Assembly (NCBI RefSeq): GCF_000525775.1
Contig: NZ_JALU01000003.1
Location: 39,052-103,051 of the forward strand
Source: Mogibacterium timidum ATCC 33093
Lineage (GTDB): Bacteria; Bacillota; Clostridia; Peptostreptococcales; Anaerovoracaceae
Length of the DNA: 64,000 nt
Direction of reading: 5' to 3'
A program made the position numbers and the translations under genes. Of the stretch, positions 43,139 through 53,361 are shown piece after piece (the stretch's first letter is position 1; each line of letters starts with the position of its first letter). The notes beneath the pieces were generated by a model. It ran no database searches. It saw nothing but the letters and a program-made list of their open reading frames with translations, and was not told the DNA's origin.

Positions 43139-44303
43139 CATCATTGCTCTCACTCTCAAGATCTTTATCGCTATTATTCTTTGACTTTGGGTTTTGAATC
43201 TCTTTTATCTTCTGGCGCGCCTTCTTTATACTCGCTTCATCCGGCTTCATAACGTATAGCCGCTGATTGCCTGATGAGTATACAGGCGAGAATGCATCAA
43301 AGCCTTCTAATGAATTAGACTCGAACTCCCAATTAGGATGCTTTCCGAGATGGAACTTTACTAGCGCCTTGAGCTCTGCTCTTGTAAGGTTCATCTCCAT
43401 AGTTGGAGCAAGGTACTTTAGTATCTTGTTATATCTAGTCAGTAATGTAGTCGAACCGGTAAGCTTGTTCACAATTGCCTTGAGAACCTCCTGCTGGTTA
43501 CGAACTCGGTGATTATCGCCATCGCTGTAAGCGCGCCTCTCTCTTGCGTATGCGAGTGCCTTCGCACCATCAAGCTCATTCTCACCTTTTACGAACTGAT
43601 ATCTGCCTATATATGATATGAATGCTTTATCAGAGTTGATAGTGATTCCACCGATGGAATTTACTAAGTCTTTGAGCGTATTGTAGTTAACCTTTACATA
43701 ATAGTTAATCTTAATACCTAGGAGATCTTCTACATCAGAAGTAGTCTCATTTATACCCATCAATCCGGTATGAGTCAGCTTATCCTTTTCTCCATTCTGA
43801 AGCTCAACGAGATAGTCTCTTGGAATTGAAGTCATTAGTATTTTATGCGTTTTAGGATTTACTGTAATAATCATATTAACATCACTACGAGCTTCATCAG
43901 TGATTTTACCGGTAGTGTCCATGCCGCTTATGTAAATGTTAAATGGCTTGCTCGTTACGTCTACCGCATCCTCCGCCTTTTTCTTAGCGGTAACCTGCCC
44001 TAGGAACTCGTGTGTAGCGAACGCGTATGCGGTTCCGACAATATAAACAATCATCAGTATCAGACTCAGAATAAAGGCAATTACCTTTCTGGATCTTTTG
44101 ATGTTGTCTTTAAACAGCTGTACAAAAAACACTCCGCTGATTATCAGAAGCACCACGAATGCCAATAACAGGATCTTTGAAGGAATAACATCAAGTACAA
44201 GCATTGATGTTACAAATACTAATAATGCCACTAGATAAAGTAACGACCATATCTTGGTAAACGTGTTGAACTTGCTTTTGCGATATTGTCTTGCATTACT
44301 CAT
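43125..44303 (-). CDS. LytR-CpsA-Psr (LCP) family wall-polymer ligase
   Basis: A 392-residue membrane-anchored ligase that moves a finished glycopolymer from its lipid carrier to peptidoglycan. Three N-terminal hydrophobic stretches (~15-110) precede the LCP domain: NIYISGMDTTG, ARSDVNMIITVNP, TSIPRDYLVELQ (conserved Arg), LDGAKALAYARERRAYSDGD (pyrophosphate-binding Arg pair) and NHRVRNQQEV. Its presence indicates that the polymer is wall-linked. GGAG stands 7 bases before the ATG. Confidence 0.93.
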   Translation of the reverse strand: MSNARQYRKSKFNTFTKIWSLLYLVALLVFVTSMLVLDVIPSKILLLAFVVLLIISGVFFVQLFKDNIKRSRKVIAFILSLILMIVYIVGTAYAFATHEFLGQVTAKKKAEDAVDVTSKPFNIYISGMDTTGKITDEARSDVNMIITVNPKTHKILMTSIPRDYLVELQNGEKDKLTHTGLMGINETTSDVEDLLGIKINYYVKVNYNTLKDLVNSIGGITINSDKAFISYIGRYQFVKGENELDGAKALAYARERRAYSDGDNHRVRNQQEVLKAIVNKLTGSTTLLTRYNKILKYLAPTMEMNLTRAELKALVKFHLGKHPNWEFESNSLEGFDAFSPVYSSGNQRLYVMKPDEASIKKARQKIKEIQNPKSKNNSDKDLESESNDDDNL

Positions 44304-44333
44304 GTTTAAGCTCCATTCTTTAAAATCGCCAGT

Positions 44334-45611
44334 CTATAAACTGTCTGCAGACTCCGGTTTCTTAAGATTACGTATGCTGTGTATCAGCGCTGGTATCAGC
44401 ATCACAGTAGTTATTACAACGACTGTCAGAGTCGCCCATGCCGCACCTTCAATTCCTATTTGCTTGATTAGCACAGCATCTAACACAACGTTGCTTATAC
44501 CCGCAACAATATTAATGTAAAAGTTCAGTTTTACCTTTCGTAAGCTGGCGAGCAAATTGCTCACGTTAACTCTAAACGTAGATGACACGAAGTAGTTAAC
44601 TGAAAGGATTCTGAATACTGTAACTGCACCGATATACTTAGCACCCCATAATAATTTTATTATCCACGGAGCTAGAATAAATAGCAATCCGGCAATAACA
44701 AAATTCATAATAGCTGTAATTCCGAGTAGACGTTTTGCGTTGGTCTTTGTCCACCCGTACTCCATGTTATGCTCTGCGAAATACGGATATACGAACATCA
44801 CGACACTATTTGGTATAACTATCAAGGCCTCGGGTATTGTTGCCGCAACCTTATATATAGCGATCTTTTCAGGACTCACTATTATATAACCTATCAAAAA
44901 TACGTCCATCAGTATCAACAGGTTTGAAATCATCGTGTTTGCGCACACATATGCTGAATACTTAATCAGTTCAAGCTTCTGATGCTTTGAAAGGTAATGT
45001 GCGTTCCTGAGTGTCCTGATTGAGTAAAATCTCATCCCGAAGAATGAAGTAATTATCGTAGCAAGGTAAAGAGCAATGATAATTCCACTTACTTTTATAT
45101 AATAAGCTCCGACAATCTCAACAACCATATAAATGAAGGCGTTGAGGTTTGATAAAAGAGCGAATCTTTTGTTCTCTCGCTTGCATCGCATCAACAAACA
45201 ATAGTACTGATATATGTAGTATGTTAACGGGTACAGCGAGTATGCCATCAACACAGGTCTTGCCGCATCCACCTTTAACGGTGCAAAGAGGGCGCATATG
45301 AACACGCCTATCGCTATTGCAAAGTTAAAGAGCATTCCGAATTTAAGCGAAAACCAATAGTAAGCTTCTTTTTCTTTTTCTGGTCTCTGCTCCGAGCAGA
45401 ACTGCAGCATTCCGTATATAATGCCCATTCCGTTCAGGATCAAGAAGAAGGACATGATGTTATCCGCATATCCGAAAACGCCATATTCATGCTTTGTTAG
45501 GAACCTGACTACAAAGACATTTCCAATAAACGTAAACACCTTATTGAGGAGCCCAGATCCCATTATATGCACTAAGCCTTTCTGGTATATAAATTTAATT
45601 TTCTCCTGCAT
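44334..45611 (-). CDS. wzx: Wzx-type flippase (MOP superfamily)
   Basis: A 425-residue membrane protein with ~12 hydrophobic helices of the polysaccharide-transport (PST/MurJ) superfamily. N-terminal KGLVHIMGSGLLNKVFTFIG and EYGVFGYADNIMSF are typical of Wzx. It would flip the lipid-linked repeat unit for Wzy. The start is 2 bases from the stop of the preceding aminotransferase gene. Together with Wzy and Wzz it defines a Wzx/Wzy-dependent pathway. Confidence 0.87.
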   Translation of the reverse strand: MQEKIKFIYQKGLVHIMGSGLLNKVFTFIGNVFVVRFLTKHEYGVFGYADNIMSFFLILNGMGIIYGMLQFCSEQRPEKEKEAYYWFSLKFGMLFNFAIAIGVFICALFAPLKVDAARPVLMAYSLYPLTYYIYQYYCLLMRCKRENKRFALLSNLNAFIYMVVEIVGAYYIKVSGIIIALYLATIITSFFGMRFYSIRTLRNAHYLSKHQKLELIKYSAYVCANTMISNLLILMDVFLIGYIIVSPEKIAIYKVAATIPEALIVIPNSVVMFVYPYFAEHNMEYGWTKTNAKRLLGITAIMNFVIAGLLFILAPWIIKLLWGAKYIGAVTVFRILSVNYFVSSTFRVNVSNLLASLRKVKLNFYINIVAGISNVVLDAVLIKQIGIEGAAWATLTVVVITTVMLIPALIHSIRNLKKPESADSL

Positions 45612-45613
45612 AC

Positions 45614-46744
45614 TTATTGACCTAAAAACTCCTTAATCACCGATACAGCTTCATCCACATCCTCATCTGAAATGTATGGGTGGATCGGTAGGGACAGAAC
45701 CGTATCGCAAAGTTTATTCGTCACCGAGTAGTCTATCTCGTAATTTTTCTCGCCGTCAAATGCCTCCTGCTTGTGCATCTGCTTTGGATAGTAAATCATC
45801 GAAGGAATTGATCTCTCCCTGAGGAATCCCTGAAGCGCATCTCTCTGTTCTCTGCTATCAAGCTTTATCGTGTACTGCGCCCAGCTGCTCAGGAATCCTT
45901 CAGGAATTACCGGTGTAGTTACCATGCCCTTCAGAAGCTCTGTGTACTTCGCAGCTGCTGCGTTAACATCTTTTATTTCATACTCTGCAAATGCTGCCAG
46001 CTTAGGAAGAAGGATGCCCGCCTGAATAGCATCGAGTCTGGAATTCATTCCGATGCGCACATTGTCGTACTTCATCTTGCCCTTTCCGTGCACACAGTAT
46101 GACCTGATGAGTTCTGCTGCTTCATCATCGTCTGTAAAGATTGCACCCCCGTCTCCGTAGCAACCGAGTGGCTTTGCCGGGAAGAACGAAGTCGTTGAGA
46201 TATCTCCAAAGCTGCACGCTCTCTTGCCGTCAATCTCGCCTCCGAAGCCCTGAGCTCCATCCTCGAGGATCTTGAGACCGTACTTGTCGGCAATCTTTCT
46301 TAGCTTAACGAAGTTAGCCGGTAGTCCAAAGAGATCAACAGGAATAACTACCCTCGGCTTAAGTTCGCCGTCCGCTATAACTTCATTTATCGCTTTCTCC
46401 AGCGAAACAGAGTTCATGTTGAAAGTATCTTCATCTACGTCGACAAAAACAGGTGTAGCTCCTAGAATTGCCACAATCTCGCCGGATGAAAAGAATGTGA
46501 AGTCAGGAACGAATACAGCATCTCCTTTTCCTACTCCCCAAGCCATAAGTGCGAGTTCAAGTGCATCTGTTCCGTTTGCACATGTAACGCAGTGCTTTGT
46601 ACCAACGTATGCCGCCAGCTTTTCCTCAAGCTCTGAAACCTTGCGGCCTCCGATAAATCTGCTGCTGGCAATGACTTCATCAATATGGCGATCTATATCA
46701 TTTTTGAGCACAGCATACTGTTTTTTTAAATCTCTAAATTCCAT
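45614..46744 (-). CDS. wbpE: DegT/DnrJ/EryC1 aminotransferase, WbpE-like
   Basis: A 376-residue PLP-dependent sugar aminotransferase. Signature parts: SSRFIGGRKVSELE, CVTCANGTDALELAL, VDLFGLPANF, EDGAQGFGGEIDGKRA and the PLP lysine in SFFPAKPLGCYGDGGA. In context with the WbpB-, WbpA-, WbpD- and WbpI-like genes it should aminate the 3-keto-uronate intermediate to UDP-GlcNAc(3N)A. It ends 2 bases before wzx and starts 15 bases after the oxidoreductase gene. Confidence 0.87.
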   Translation of the reverse strand: MEFRDLKKQYAVLKNDIDRHIDEVIASSRFIGGRKVSELEEKLAAYVGTKHCVTCANGTDALELALMAWGVGKGDAVFVPDFTFFSSGEIVAILGATPVFVDVDEDTFNMNSVSLEKAINEVIADGELKPRVVIPVDLFGLPANFVKLRKIADKYGLKILEDGAQGFGGEIDGKRACSFGDISTTSFFPAKPLGCYGDGGAIFTDDDEAAELIRSYCVHGKGKMKYDNVRIGMNSRLDAIQAGILLPKLAAFAEYEIKDVNAAAAKYTELLKGMVTTPVIPEGFLSSWAQYTIKLDSREQRDALQGFLRERSIPSMIYYPKQMHKQEAFDGEKNYEIDYSVTNKLCDTVLSLPIHPYISDEDVDEAVSVIKEFLGQ

Positions 46745-46759
46745 TATCTTCCTCCGCTT

Positions 46760-47836
46760 CTACTTGAATTCGCCTCGCATATCAGTGCTTGCAAAATCTG
46801 TCAATGGAAGCTTAACCGGAACGCCTTCCTTCTGGCTCTTGTAAATAGCGAGAACCATCTCCAGTGCATTTCTCCCGGCAACTCCGTCTACGTAAGGAGC
46901 TCTGTCATCATTGATTGCTTCGATTACGTCTGCGAACAGGCTTGTGTGCCCATTGCCATATACATTGCTTGTCTCTTCCTCGAGACCCTTGTTCTTCTCG
47001 TCTTCAGCGGTCTCGTCTTTGAAATCCCACACGTCAATGGTGTTGGTGGACTTTCCACCAACCTTTACTGTTCCGTTTTCTCCAAATATATACAGTGTCT
47101 CTTCGAGATTCTGAGGATATACGTTGGTCGTTCCCTCAATTGTTCCGATAGCACCGTTCTTGAACTTAACCACAGCTACTCCGACATCCTCAGCTTCTAA
47201 ATAATCATGGAACTGCTGTCTGGTTGCTCCATAAACTTCCACTACCTCGTCCCCCATCATCCATCTGAGAAGATCAATTCCGTGGATGCACTGATTCATG
47301 AGGCAGCCGCCATCTTCCTCCCAAGTTCCTCTCCATGGAGCCTGGTCGTAATATCCCTTATTCCTGTTCCAGCGGACATTGATGGATGCGTGTGATAACT
47401 TGCCGAAACGCTCTCCTTCGATAGCCTTTCTTACTTCCTGAATAGCTACGTTAAATCTGTTCTGATGACAAGCCGAGACCTTTACGTTCTTCTCCGCGGC
47501 TCTCTTTATAATCTCTTCAGCATCAGCAATATTCATAGCCATCGGCTTCTCGATAATCACGTTAATACCTGCATCGATTACATCTAGCGCAATTGATGCA
47601 TGTTTTCCGCTTTCAGTCGCGATACTGACAAGCTCAAGCTCATTCTCTTCAATCATCTTTTTGTAGTCAGTATATCTCTTGATTGATTTGTCATCAACCA
47701 AGCCGTGCTTTTTGAGAATCGCTTCCATCTTCTCTGGCACGATATCGCATACCGCAACTATCTCCATATTATTATTTACTGCAGCAGTCACGTGATTTGT
47801 TGCGATTCTACCACATCCAATCAATGCATATTTCAT
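46760..47836 (-). CDS. wbpB: Gfo/Idh/MocA oxidoreductase, WbpB-like
   Basis: A 358-residue NAD-dependent sugar oxidoreductase. Rossmann motif ALIGCGRIATNHV, the family's EKPMAMN lysine motif, and the ACHQNRFN and MNQCIHGIDLLRW stretches with the catalytic His. With its neighbours it should oxidise C3 of UDP-N-acetyl-glucosaminuronate, as WbpB does. Length is normal. It is followed 15 bases on by the WbpE-like partner, with which WbpB normally works. Confidence 0.87.
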   Translation of the reverse strand: MKYALIGCGRIATNHVTAAVNNNMEIVAVCDIVPEKMEAILKKHGLVDDKSIKRYTDYKKMIEENELELVSIATESGKHASIALDVIDAGINVIIEKPMAMNIADAEEIIKRAAEKNVKVSACHQNRFNVAIQEVRKAIEGERFGKLSHASINVRWNRNKGYYDQAPWRGTWEEDGGCLMNQCIHGIDLLRWMMGDEVVEVYGATRQQFHDYLEAEDVGVAVVKFKNGAIGTIEGTTNVYPQNLEETLYIFGENGTVKVGGKSTNTIDVWDFKDETAEDEKNKGLEEETSNVYGNGHTSLFADVIEAINDDRAPYVDGVAGRNALEMVLAIYKSQKEGVPVKLPLTDFASTDMRGEFK

Positions 47837-47887
47837 TTACATATCCTCCGGAAATCTCATTGCTTTGTTAATTGTATTTTGCCGGGC

Positions 47888-49207
47888 TTATAGGAGAGAA
47901 ATATTGTCTCTTTCCTTCACGTCCTTGAATGCATTGCGAGTATCGAATATTGCTACTGCATTCTTTCTAATCATCTCATAGTCAAATGCATCGTGTGCAG
48001 TCGCAACGAGTATTAGGTCATATCCCTTGATTATATCTGCGTTTATCCCGCTAATACCATTGTACCATTTACCATGTCTCTTATATTTTGAAATCCATGG
48101 ATCATAGAAATCTGTCTCCGCGCCTCTGTCCTTAAGGATATCGATTACGTTAAGCGCAGGGCTCTCTCTATAGTCATCGATGTTGTTCTTGTAAGCAACC
48201 CCGAGCACTAGGACTCTGGCACCGTTGAGAGCCTTCTTGTGGTTGTTAAGAACCGATGACGCTCTATCTACTGTGTACTCCGGCATCCTGTCGTTAATAA
48301 TCATTGAGCTCTCAATCATAGATGTGTGGAACCCGAATTCTCTTGCCTTCCATGTCAGATAATACGGATCCAGCGGGATGCAGTGTCCGCCGAGACCGGG
48401 ACCCGGATAGAATGCCTGGAAGCCGTATGGCTTAGTCTTAGCTGCCTCGATTACCTCCCACAGTGAAATTCCCATCTTGTCGCAGAGCATTGCGAGCTCG
48501 TTCACAAGACCAATGTTGATATTTCTATAAGTGTTCTCCAGTATTTTCTCCATTTCTGCGATAGCAGGTGAGGAAACCTCGTATATTTCCCCCTCGAGAA
48601 CCTCTCTATACATCGCGGAAATTACTTCTGTCGCCTCCTTACCAACTGCACCAACTACCTTTGGAGTGTTCTTTGTCTTGTAAATCAGGTTCCCCGGGTC
48701 AACGCGCTCCGGCGAAAACCCGAGATAGAAGTCTTCTCCGCACTTTAGTCCGGAGCCCTCTTCCAGTATTGGAAGCAAAAGCTCCTCTGTAGTTCCCGGA
48801 TAAGTTGTGGACTCAAGCACAACCATCGTGTCACGAGACAGGTGATTGGAAATAGCCTCTGCCGATGACTTTACATAGCTGATGTCAGGTTCCTGATGCT
48901 TGTCAAGAGGAGTTGGCACGCATATTGCGATGAAATTGACATCCTTTACGAATGAAAAGTCTGATGTAGCCTTCATCTTGCCGCTCTCCACTAGCTCCTT
49001 GAGATCTTCGTTTACTACATCCCCAATGTAGTTGTGTCCCTCATTAACCATCTTAACTTTTTCTTCCTGCACATCGAAGCCGATGGTCTTGAAACCCGCC
49101 TTGGCCTTTTCGACAGCAAGCGGAAGCCCTACGTATCCCAGGCCTACAACTCCCACAGTAATGTCGCGCTTTGCGATTTTCTCGAGTAACCTTTCCTTCA
49201 TGCTCAT
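47888..49207 (-). CDS. wbpA: UDP-N-acetylglucosamine 6-dehydrogenase, WbpA-like
   Basis: A 439-residue UDP-sugar dehydrogenase that oxidises the C6 alcohol of a UDP-HexNAc to the uronate. NAD motif VGVVGLGYVGLPLAVEKAK; VPTPLDKHQEPDISY; ESTTYPGTTEE; FSPERVDPGN; the catalytic Cys in GPGLGGHCIPLDPYYL. The N-terminal wording (LLEKIAKRD then VGVVGLGYVGLP) is that of the WbpA rather than the WecC branch. ATG 49207 is chosen for the AGGGG upstream; a longer frame would overlap the acetyltransferase gene. Confidence 0.87.
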   Translation of the reverse strand: MSMKERLLEKIAKRDITVGVVGLGYVGLPLAVEKAKAGFKTIGFDVQEEKVKMVNEGHNYIGDVVNEDLKELVESGKMKATSDFSFVKDVNFIAICVPTPLDKHQEPDISYVKSSAEAISNHLSRDTMVVLESTTYPGTTEELLLPILEEGSGLKCGEDFYLGFSPERVDPGNLIYKTKNTPKVVGAVGKEATEVISAMYREVLEGEIYEVSSPAIAEMEKILENTYRNINIGLVNELAMLCDKMGISLWEVIEAAKTKPYGFQAFYPGPGLGGHCIPLDPYYLTWKAREFGFHTSMIESSMIINDRMPEYTVDRASSVLNNHKKALNGARVLVLGVAYKNNIDDYRESPALNVIDILKDRGAETDFYDPWISKYKRHGKWYNGISGINADIIKGYDLILVATAHDAFDYEMIRKNAVAIFDTRNAFKDVKERDNISLL

Positions 49208-49230
49208 ATTAATCCCCTTTTCTGACCGAG

Positions 49231-49740
49231 TTATCTGTTGAACCATTCGATTATATTGCCGTATTCATCAAGCTTAGCCGCTGGAACTGCCGGAACTCCC
49301 ACTACAAGCGTGTAATCCGGTACATCTTTTGTCACTACAGCACCGGCTGCTACCATAGCGCATTTACCTACAGTATGACCGCACACGATTGTGGCATTTG
49401 CGCCGATGGATGCTCCTTCTTTGACAAGCGTCTTGCCATAGTTCTCGGAGCCCTTTGGGTAACGCGCTCTTGGTGTTAAGTCGTTTGTAAATACGCACGA
49501 AGGCCCACAGAAGACACCATCTTCAAGAATAACACCCTCGTATACAGACACATTGTTCTGAATCTTGACGCGGTCACCGATATGTACATTATTTGCAACA
49601 TTTACATTCTGTCCCAAAGAACAATTCTCTCCGATTTTTGCACCGCTCTGAACATGACAAAAGTGCCATATTTTAGTGCCTTTGCCTATCTCGACATTAT
49701 CGTCAACATAGCTGCTTTCGTGTACAAAGTAATCTGCCAT
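49231..49740 (-). CDS. wbpD: Left-handed beta-helix N-acetyltransferase, WbpD-like
   Basis: A 169-residue hexapeptide-repeat acetyltransferase. Repeats run from residue ~10 to 145 ([60 protein letters not shown]) and the chain ends in EWFNR. It should N-acetylate the 3-amino group of UDP-GlcNAc(3N)A using acetyl-CoA. Position between the WbpI- and WbpA-like genes supports this over a maltose- or serine-type acetyltransferase. Confidence 0.88.
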   Translation of the reverse strand: MADYFVHESSYVDDNVEIGKGTKIWHFCHVQSGAKIGENCSLGQNVNVANNVHIGDRVKIQNNVSVYEGVILEDGVFCGPSCVFTNDLTPRARYPKGSENYGKTLVKEGASIGANATIVCGHTVGKCAMVAAGAVVTKDVPDYTLVVGVPAVPAAKLDEYGNIIEWFNR

Positions 49741-49741
49741 T

Positions 49742-50827
49742 TTATTCCTCCGAAATAATCGTTTTAACTAGCTTATCTGCGGCATCCCCCACACCGTAGT
49801 AGTTTCCCCTTTCTTTAGAAATAACGGTATTATTAATTTTATCAAGTATGTCCTCCTCATCGATGTGAGCGAGCACATTATGATTTCCATTTAGAGTTTC
49901 TACCCACTCAGTCTGTTCACGCAAAGTCACACAAGGGGTATTGAGAATATACGCCTCTTTCTGTAAGCCGCCTGAATCAGTAACAACTTTAACTGCATTC
50001 TTTGTAAAATACAACATCTCAAGATATCCTATTGGTTCTACGCAAATTGTGTTTTGCAAATGCTCCTCTTCGTTAATCTGCTCAATCATCTTACACGTCC
50101 TAGGATGAGCTGGAAGAATAACAGGAGCATCAAAACTCTCGAAGGCCTTGAGAACCGTCCTAACCTTTTCAACAGAGTCTGTGTTCTCAGCTCTATGAAC
50201 AGTTGAAAGATACCAACGGTCTACTTTCTCTCTCTTACCAAATATATAATGGAGCTCTTCAAAATACTGCTCTCTAGCCTTCTTGTCTATTTCTCGTGAG
50301 TAATACAGAACCGCATCACACATAACGTCACCGATTCTGTATATACCTTTTGTGATTCCCTCATTGGACAAATTCTCAATAGATGCATCTGTAGAACAAA
50401 ACAGTAAATTTGAGATGTGGTCAGTTAATATCCTGTTTTGTTCCTCCGGCATAGCCATATTGAATGATCTAAGGCCGGCCTCTACATGGATTACGGGTAT
50501 ATGTATCTTGGATGCTGCAAGCGCTCCCGCAAGTGTGGAATTCGTATCCCCATATACCATAAGGTAATCCGGGGCTTCCTTAATCAAGATGTCTTCTATT
50601 CCGACCAGCATCTCTGCCGTTTGCCTCGCATGCGATCCCGAGCCCACCCCTAAATTGTATTTAGGCTTTGGGATATGAAGTTCTTCAAAGAATAGTTCCG
50701 ACATATTAGCATCATAATGCTGACCAGTATGAACAATCACTTCGTCGCAGTGTTGTTCCAGCTTGCGCGAAACAGCAGCTGCTTTAATAAATTGTGGTCT
50801 TGCTCCAATTACGGTCACTATCTTCAT
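49742..50827 (-). CDS. wbpI: UDP-GlcNAc(3NAc)A 2-epimerase, WbpI-like
   Basis: A 361-residue non-hydrolysing UDP-sugar 2-epimerase. Signature parts: [55 protein letters not shown] and [12 protein letters not shown] with LREQTEWVE. The [11 protein letters not shown] and HYDANMS wording is that of the WbpI/WlbD group rather than WecB. It should convert UDP-GlcNAc(3NAc)A to UDP-ManNAc(3NAc)A. ATG 50827 overlaps the stop of the tandem glycosyltransferase as ATGA. Confidence 0.87.
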   Translation of the reverse strand: MKIVTVIGARPQFIKAAAVSRKLEQHCDEVIVHTGQHYDANMSELFFEELHIPKPKYNLGVGSGSHARQTAEMLVGIEDILIKEAPDYLMVYGDTNSTLAGALAASKIHIPVIHVEAGLRSFNMAMPEEQNRILTDHISNLLFCSTDASIENLSNEGITKGIYRIGDVMCDAVLYYSREIDKKAREQYFEELHYIFGKREKVDRWYLSTVHRAENTDSVEKVRTVLKAFESFDAPVILPAHPRTCKMIEQINEEEHLQNTICVEPIGYLEMLYFTKNAVKVVTDSGGLQKEAYILNTPCVTLREQTEWVETLNGNHNVLAHIDEEDILDKINNTVISKERGNYYGVGDAADKLVKTIISEE

Positions 50828-53295
50828 CCCATGCACCTCTTTTGCTCAAATGCCTTTTCAAATTCACTTGCAATATTTTCATATGTATACTTACTCAGTA
50901 CTGCTTCACGTCCGAGCATTCCCATCTTGTTCCGCTCATCTTCACTCATTGCCTGAATCTTTCTGATTGCAGCTTTTATCGCATCATTATCGCACGATTT
51001 TGTTATGATCCCGCATCCTGACTCACTCACTGGCGTTGATGGAGTTGTTATCGCCATTACGATTGGCTTTGCAGCCATCATGGAATCGAACATCTTGTTC
51101 ATACAGATTCCGAATCTGTATAGCGGGGACTCAATTGTGCCTATGAATATCGCATCAAACTTGTCAATTATCGCCGGGATTATTCTCTTTTCTACCGGCG
51201 GCAAAAATGTTACGTTGTCTATCGCATTTTTCTTCGCATAACTTATTAGCTCATCCTTAAGCTTGCCCTTGCCAACCATTACTAGATGAATATTTTCATC
51301 GTTTAGTTGTTTTGTCACATCTAGCAAATTGTAGAGCCCGTATGAAAGCTCGTGGCTTCCAAAATATCCGATAATGAATTTCCCTTCTGCCTTTAGCTTA
51401 TCAAAAGCTTCTCGGTGCTCGCTCGGAACCTCTCTCGTAGTGTCCCACTCATTTATTACAACACCATTGGGTATATACCTGAAGTGATTAGGCTTCATCC
51501 CATGTTCGGTCATATAATCCTTTGCATGAGGGAGAAGTGATACCACAACGTCTGATTTCTTGTATGCGTGATCCTCTGCAAACTGCATAGCGATTACAAA
51601 TGGATTCTTTTTGCTCATTCCGCCCGCTTCGTAAAGTGTCAGCGGCCACATATCGTGAACCTCGTGTATGTACTTCGCACCGGCCAGCTTTGCAATTCGG
51701 TATGCCGGATACGAATCAAGCGGATAGGTAGATGATGAAATGACTATGTCCGGCTTGTAACGCTCAACTATTTCCTTCTTGTTCACAGTAAGCGCCCTGC
51801 AGAAGTGATACATGCTTAAAGCTCTGGCTATACCGTTGCTATCATACTCGTCAGTCTTAATCCATACGTACTTTACCCCATCGATTTCTTGCTCTGTAAA
51901 GTTCTCACTTATAGCCGGGTTTGTCTTTCTAAGATGAGAAAAGCTACCCGCAATAATAGTTACATTGTGCCCCGTTTTGACAAGCTCACGTGATATGTAG
52001 TACGGTCTGAACTCCATTCCCATCTCGGGTGATCCAGCGTAATGATTGATTAGAAGGATTCTCCGCCCAGTTTTCTCCATCACTCCTACGAATTTATTCG
52101 CAAGCTTGTCATATGTATATTCGCATGATACCAACTCGTGACCACGCATTCCCATATTCTTGAGTTCTTCTTCCGGAAGGTTCTTGAGTTTCTCTATAGA
52201 CTTTATATAGCTTTCTACGTCTCCCGCCTTTATAACTATACCTGCGTCTGCTTTTTCAACCAGTGTCTCAGGTGTTGTCACGGAAAGAAGTAATGGTTTT
52301 CCGCCCATCATCGCGTCGAACATCTTGTTCATACAGATCCCGAATCTGTATAGCTTGGTATTTGCCGCAAAGATTGTAACGATGTCAAAATAGCTGATTA
52401 AATCGGGAATCGCGCTCTTATCGACAGCAGGTAGGAATACGACATTCTCCAAATTCTGTTCTTTAGCACTTTGCTGAAGTCTCTCTTTGTAGCTGCCGTC
52501 TCCGACCAATACAAAGCATATCTCCTTATCGGAAATTTTCTTTGCAACAGTAAGAAGCATATCCAGATTATTGGATATGGAATGCCCACCAAAATAGCCT
52601 ACCACAAACTTGCCTTCGTTCTTCATTTTGCTCAATATCTGACTGTGCTTTTTAGGGATTGGAGCAGGGTTCTCCCATTCCTCCTTGATTACACCATTAG
52701 ATATACAGTTGAATTTCTCTTCAGCAAGACCGTGCTGAATCATATATTCTTTTGAATGGTCAAGCAGTGACACGACCTGATCGCAGTGCCTATAAGCAAA
52801 ATCCTCTGCGTGCTGCATTAGACGCACAAAAGGATTGTTTTTGGACATCCCGCCCAGCTCGTATAGAGTTGACGGCCACATATCATGGACTTCGTGAATA
52901 TACTTCGCACCTGAAAGCTTAGCTATCTTATCTGCACAATATGTGTCCAGCGGATACGTTGAAGATGCTATTACAGCGTCCGGCTTATAATGTTCCGATA
53001 TGTATTCGGCGTTTGCAAATAGCTTTCTACTGAATTCAAACATGCTAAAGGCTCGTGCTATTCCGTTTCGATTATACGAAGCCGTCTTAATCCACACATA
53101 ACGAATACCGTCAATCATCCTTTCTTCGAAATCCTTCGAAATTTGAGGATTTGACTTTCTCAAATGCGAATATCCGCCAGCTACGATCGTAACTTCGTGC
53201 CCTTGCTTATTCCATTCACGAGATAAGTAGTATGGCCTGAACTCCATTCCCATCTCGGGAGATCCAGCGTAGTGATTAATCAGTAATATCTTCAA
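50824..53295 (-). CDS. Tandem-duplicated GT4 glycosyltransferase (two full enzymes in one chain)
   Basis: An 823-residue protein built from two complete, homologous GT-B glycosyltransferases. Each half starts with LLINHYAGSPEMGMEFRPYY, continues with HEVTIVAGG-/HNVTIIAGS-FSHLRK, YIHEVHDMWP and ends with a nucleotide-binding half containing FGICMNKMFDAMM/FDSMM and the TTPETLVEKADAG/TTPSTPVSESGCG loop. The join is at residue ~405. The family is WbuB-like (ManNAc/FucNAc transferases). Two active sites could add two successive sugars. TTG 53295 is the likely start (GGAGG five bases upstream). Confidence 0.85.
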   Translation of the reverse strand: MKILLINHYAGSPEMGMEFRPYYLSREWNKQGHEVTIVAGGYSHLRKSNPQISKDFEERMIDGIRYVWIKTASYNRNGIARAFSMFEFSRKLFANAEYISEHYKPDAVIASSTYPLDTYCADKIAKLSGAKYIHEVHDMWPSTLYELGGMSKNNPFVRLMQHAEDFAYRHCDQVVSLLDHSKEYMIQHGLAEEKFNCISNGVIKEEWENPAPIPKKHSQILSKMKNEGKFVVGYFGGHSISNNLDMLLTVAKKISDKEICFVLVGDGSYKERLQQSAKEQNLENVVFLPAVDKSAIPDLISYFDIVTIFAANTKLYRFGICMNKMFDAMMGGKPLLLSVTTPETLVEKADAGIVIKAGDVESYIKSIEKLKNLPEEELKNMGMRGHELVSCEYTYDKLANKFVGVMEKTGRRILLINHYAGSPEMGMEFRPYYISRELVKTGHNVTIIAGSFSHLRKTNPAISENFTEQEIDGVKYVWIKTDEYDSNGIARALSMYHFCRALTVNKKEIVERYKPDIVISSSTYPLDSYPAYRIAKLAGAKYIHEVHDMWPLTLYEAGGMSKKNPFVIAMQFAEDHAYKKSDVVVSLLPHAKDYMTEHGMKPNHFRYIPNGVVINEWDTTREVPSEHREAFDKLKAEGKFIIGYFGSHELSYGLYNLLDVTKQLNDENIHLVMVGKGKLKDELISYAKKNAIDNVTFLPPVEKRIIPAIIDKFDAIFIGTIESPLYRFGICMNKMFDSMMAAKPIVMAITTPSTPVSESGCGIITKSCDNDAIKAAIRKIQAMSEDERNKMGMLGREAVLSKYTYENIASEFEKAFEQKRCMG

Positions 53296-53361
53296 ACTAT
53301 CCTCCAATGCGCCCGCTTCAGCAGGTTAATAGAGATTGTAATTTGCATCGTTCGTTCTGTT

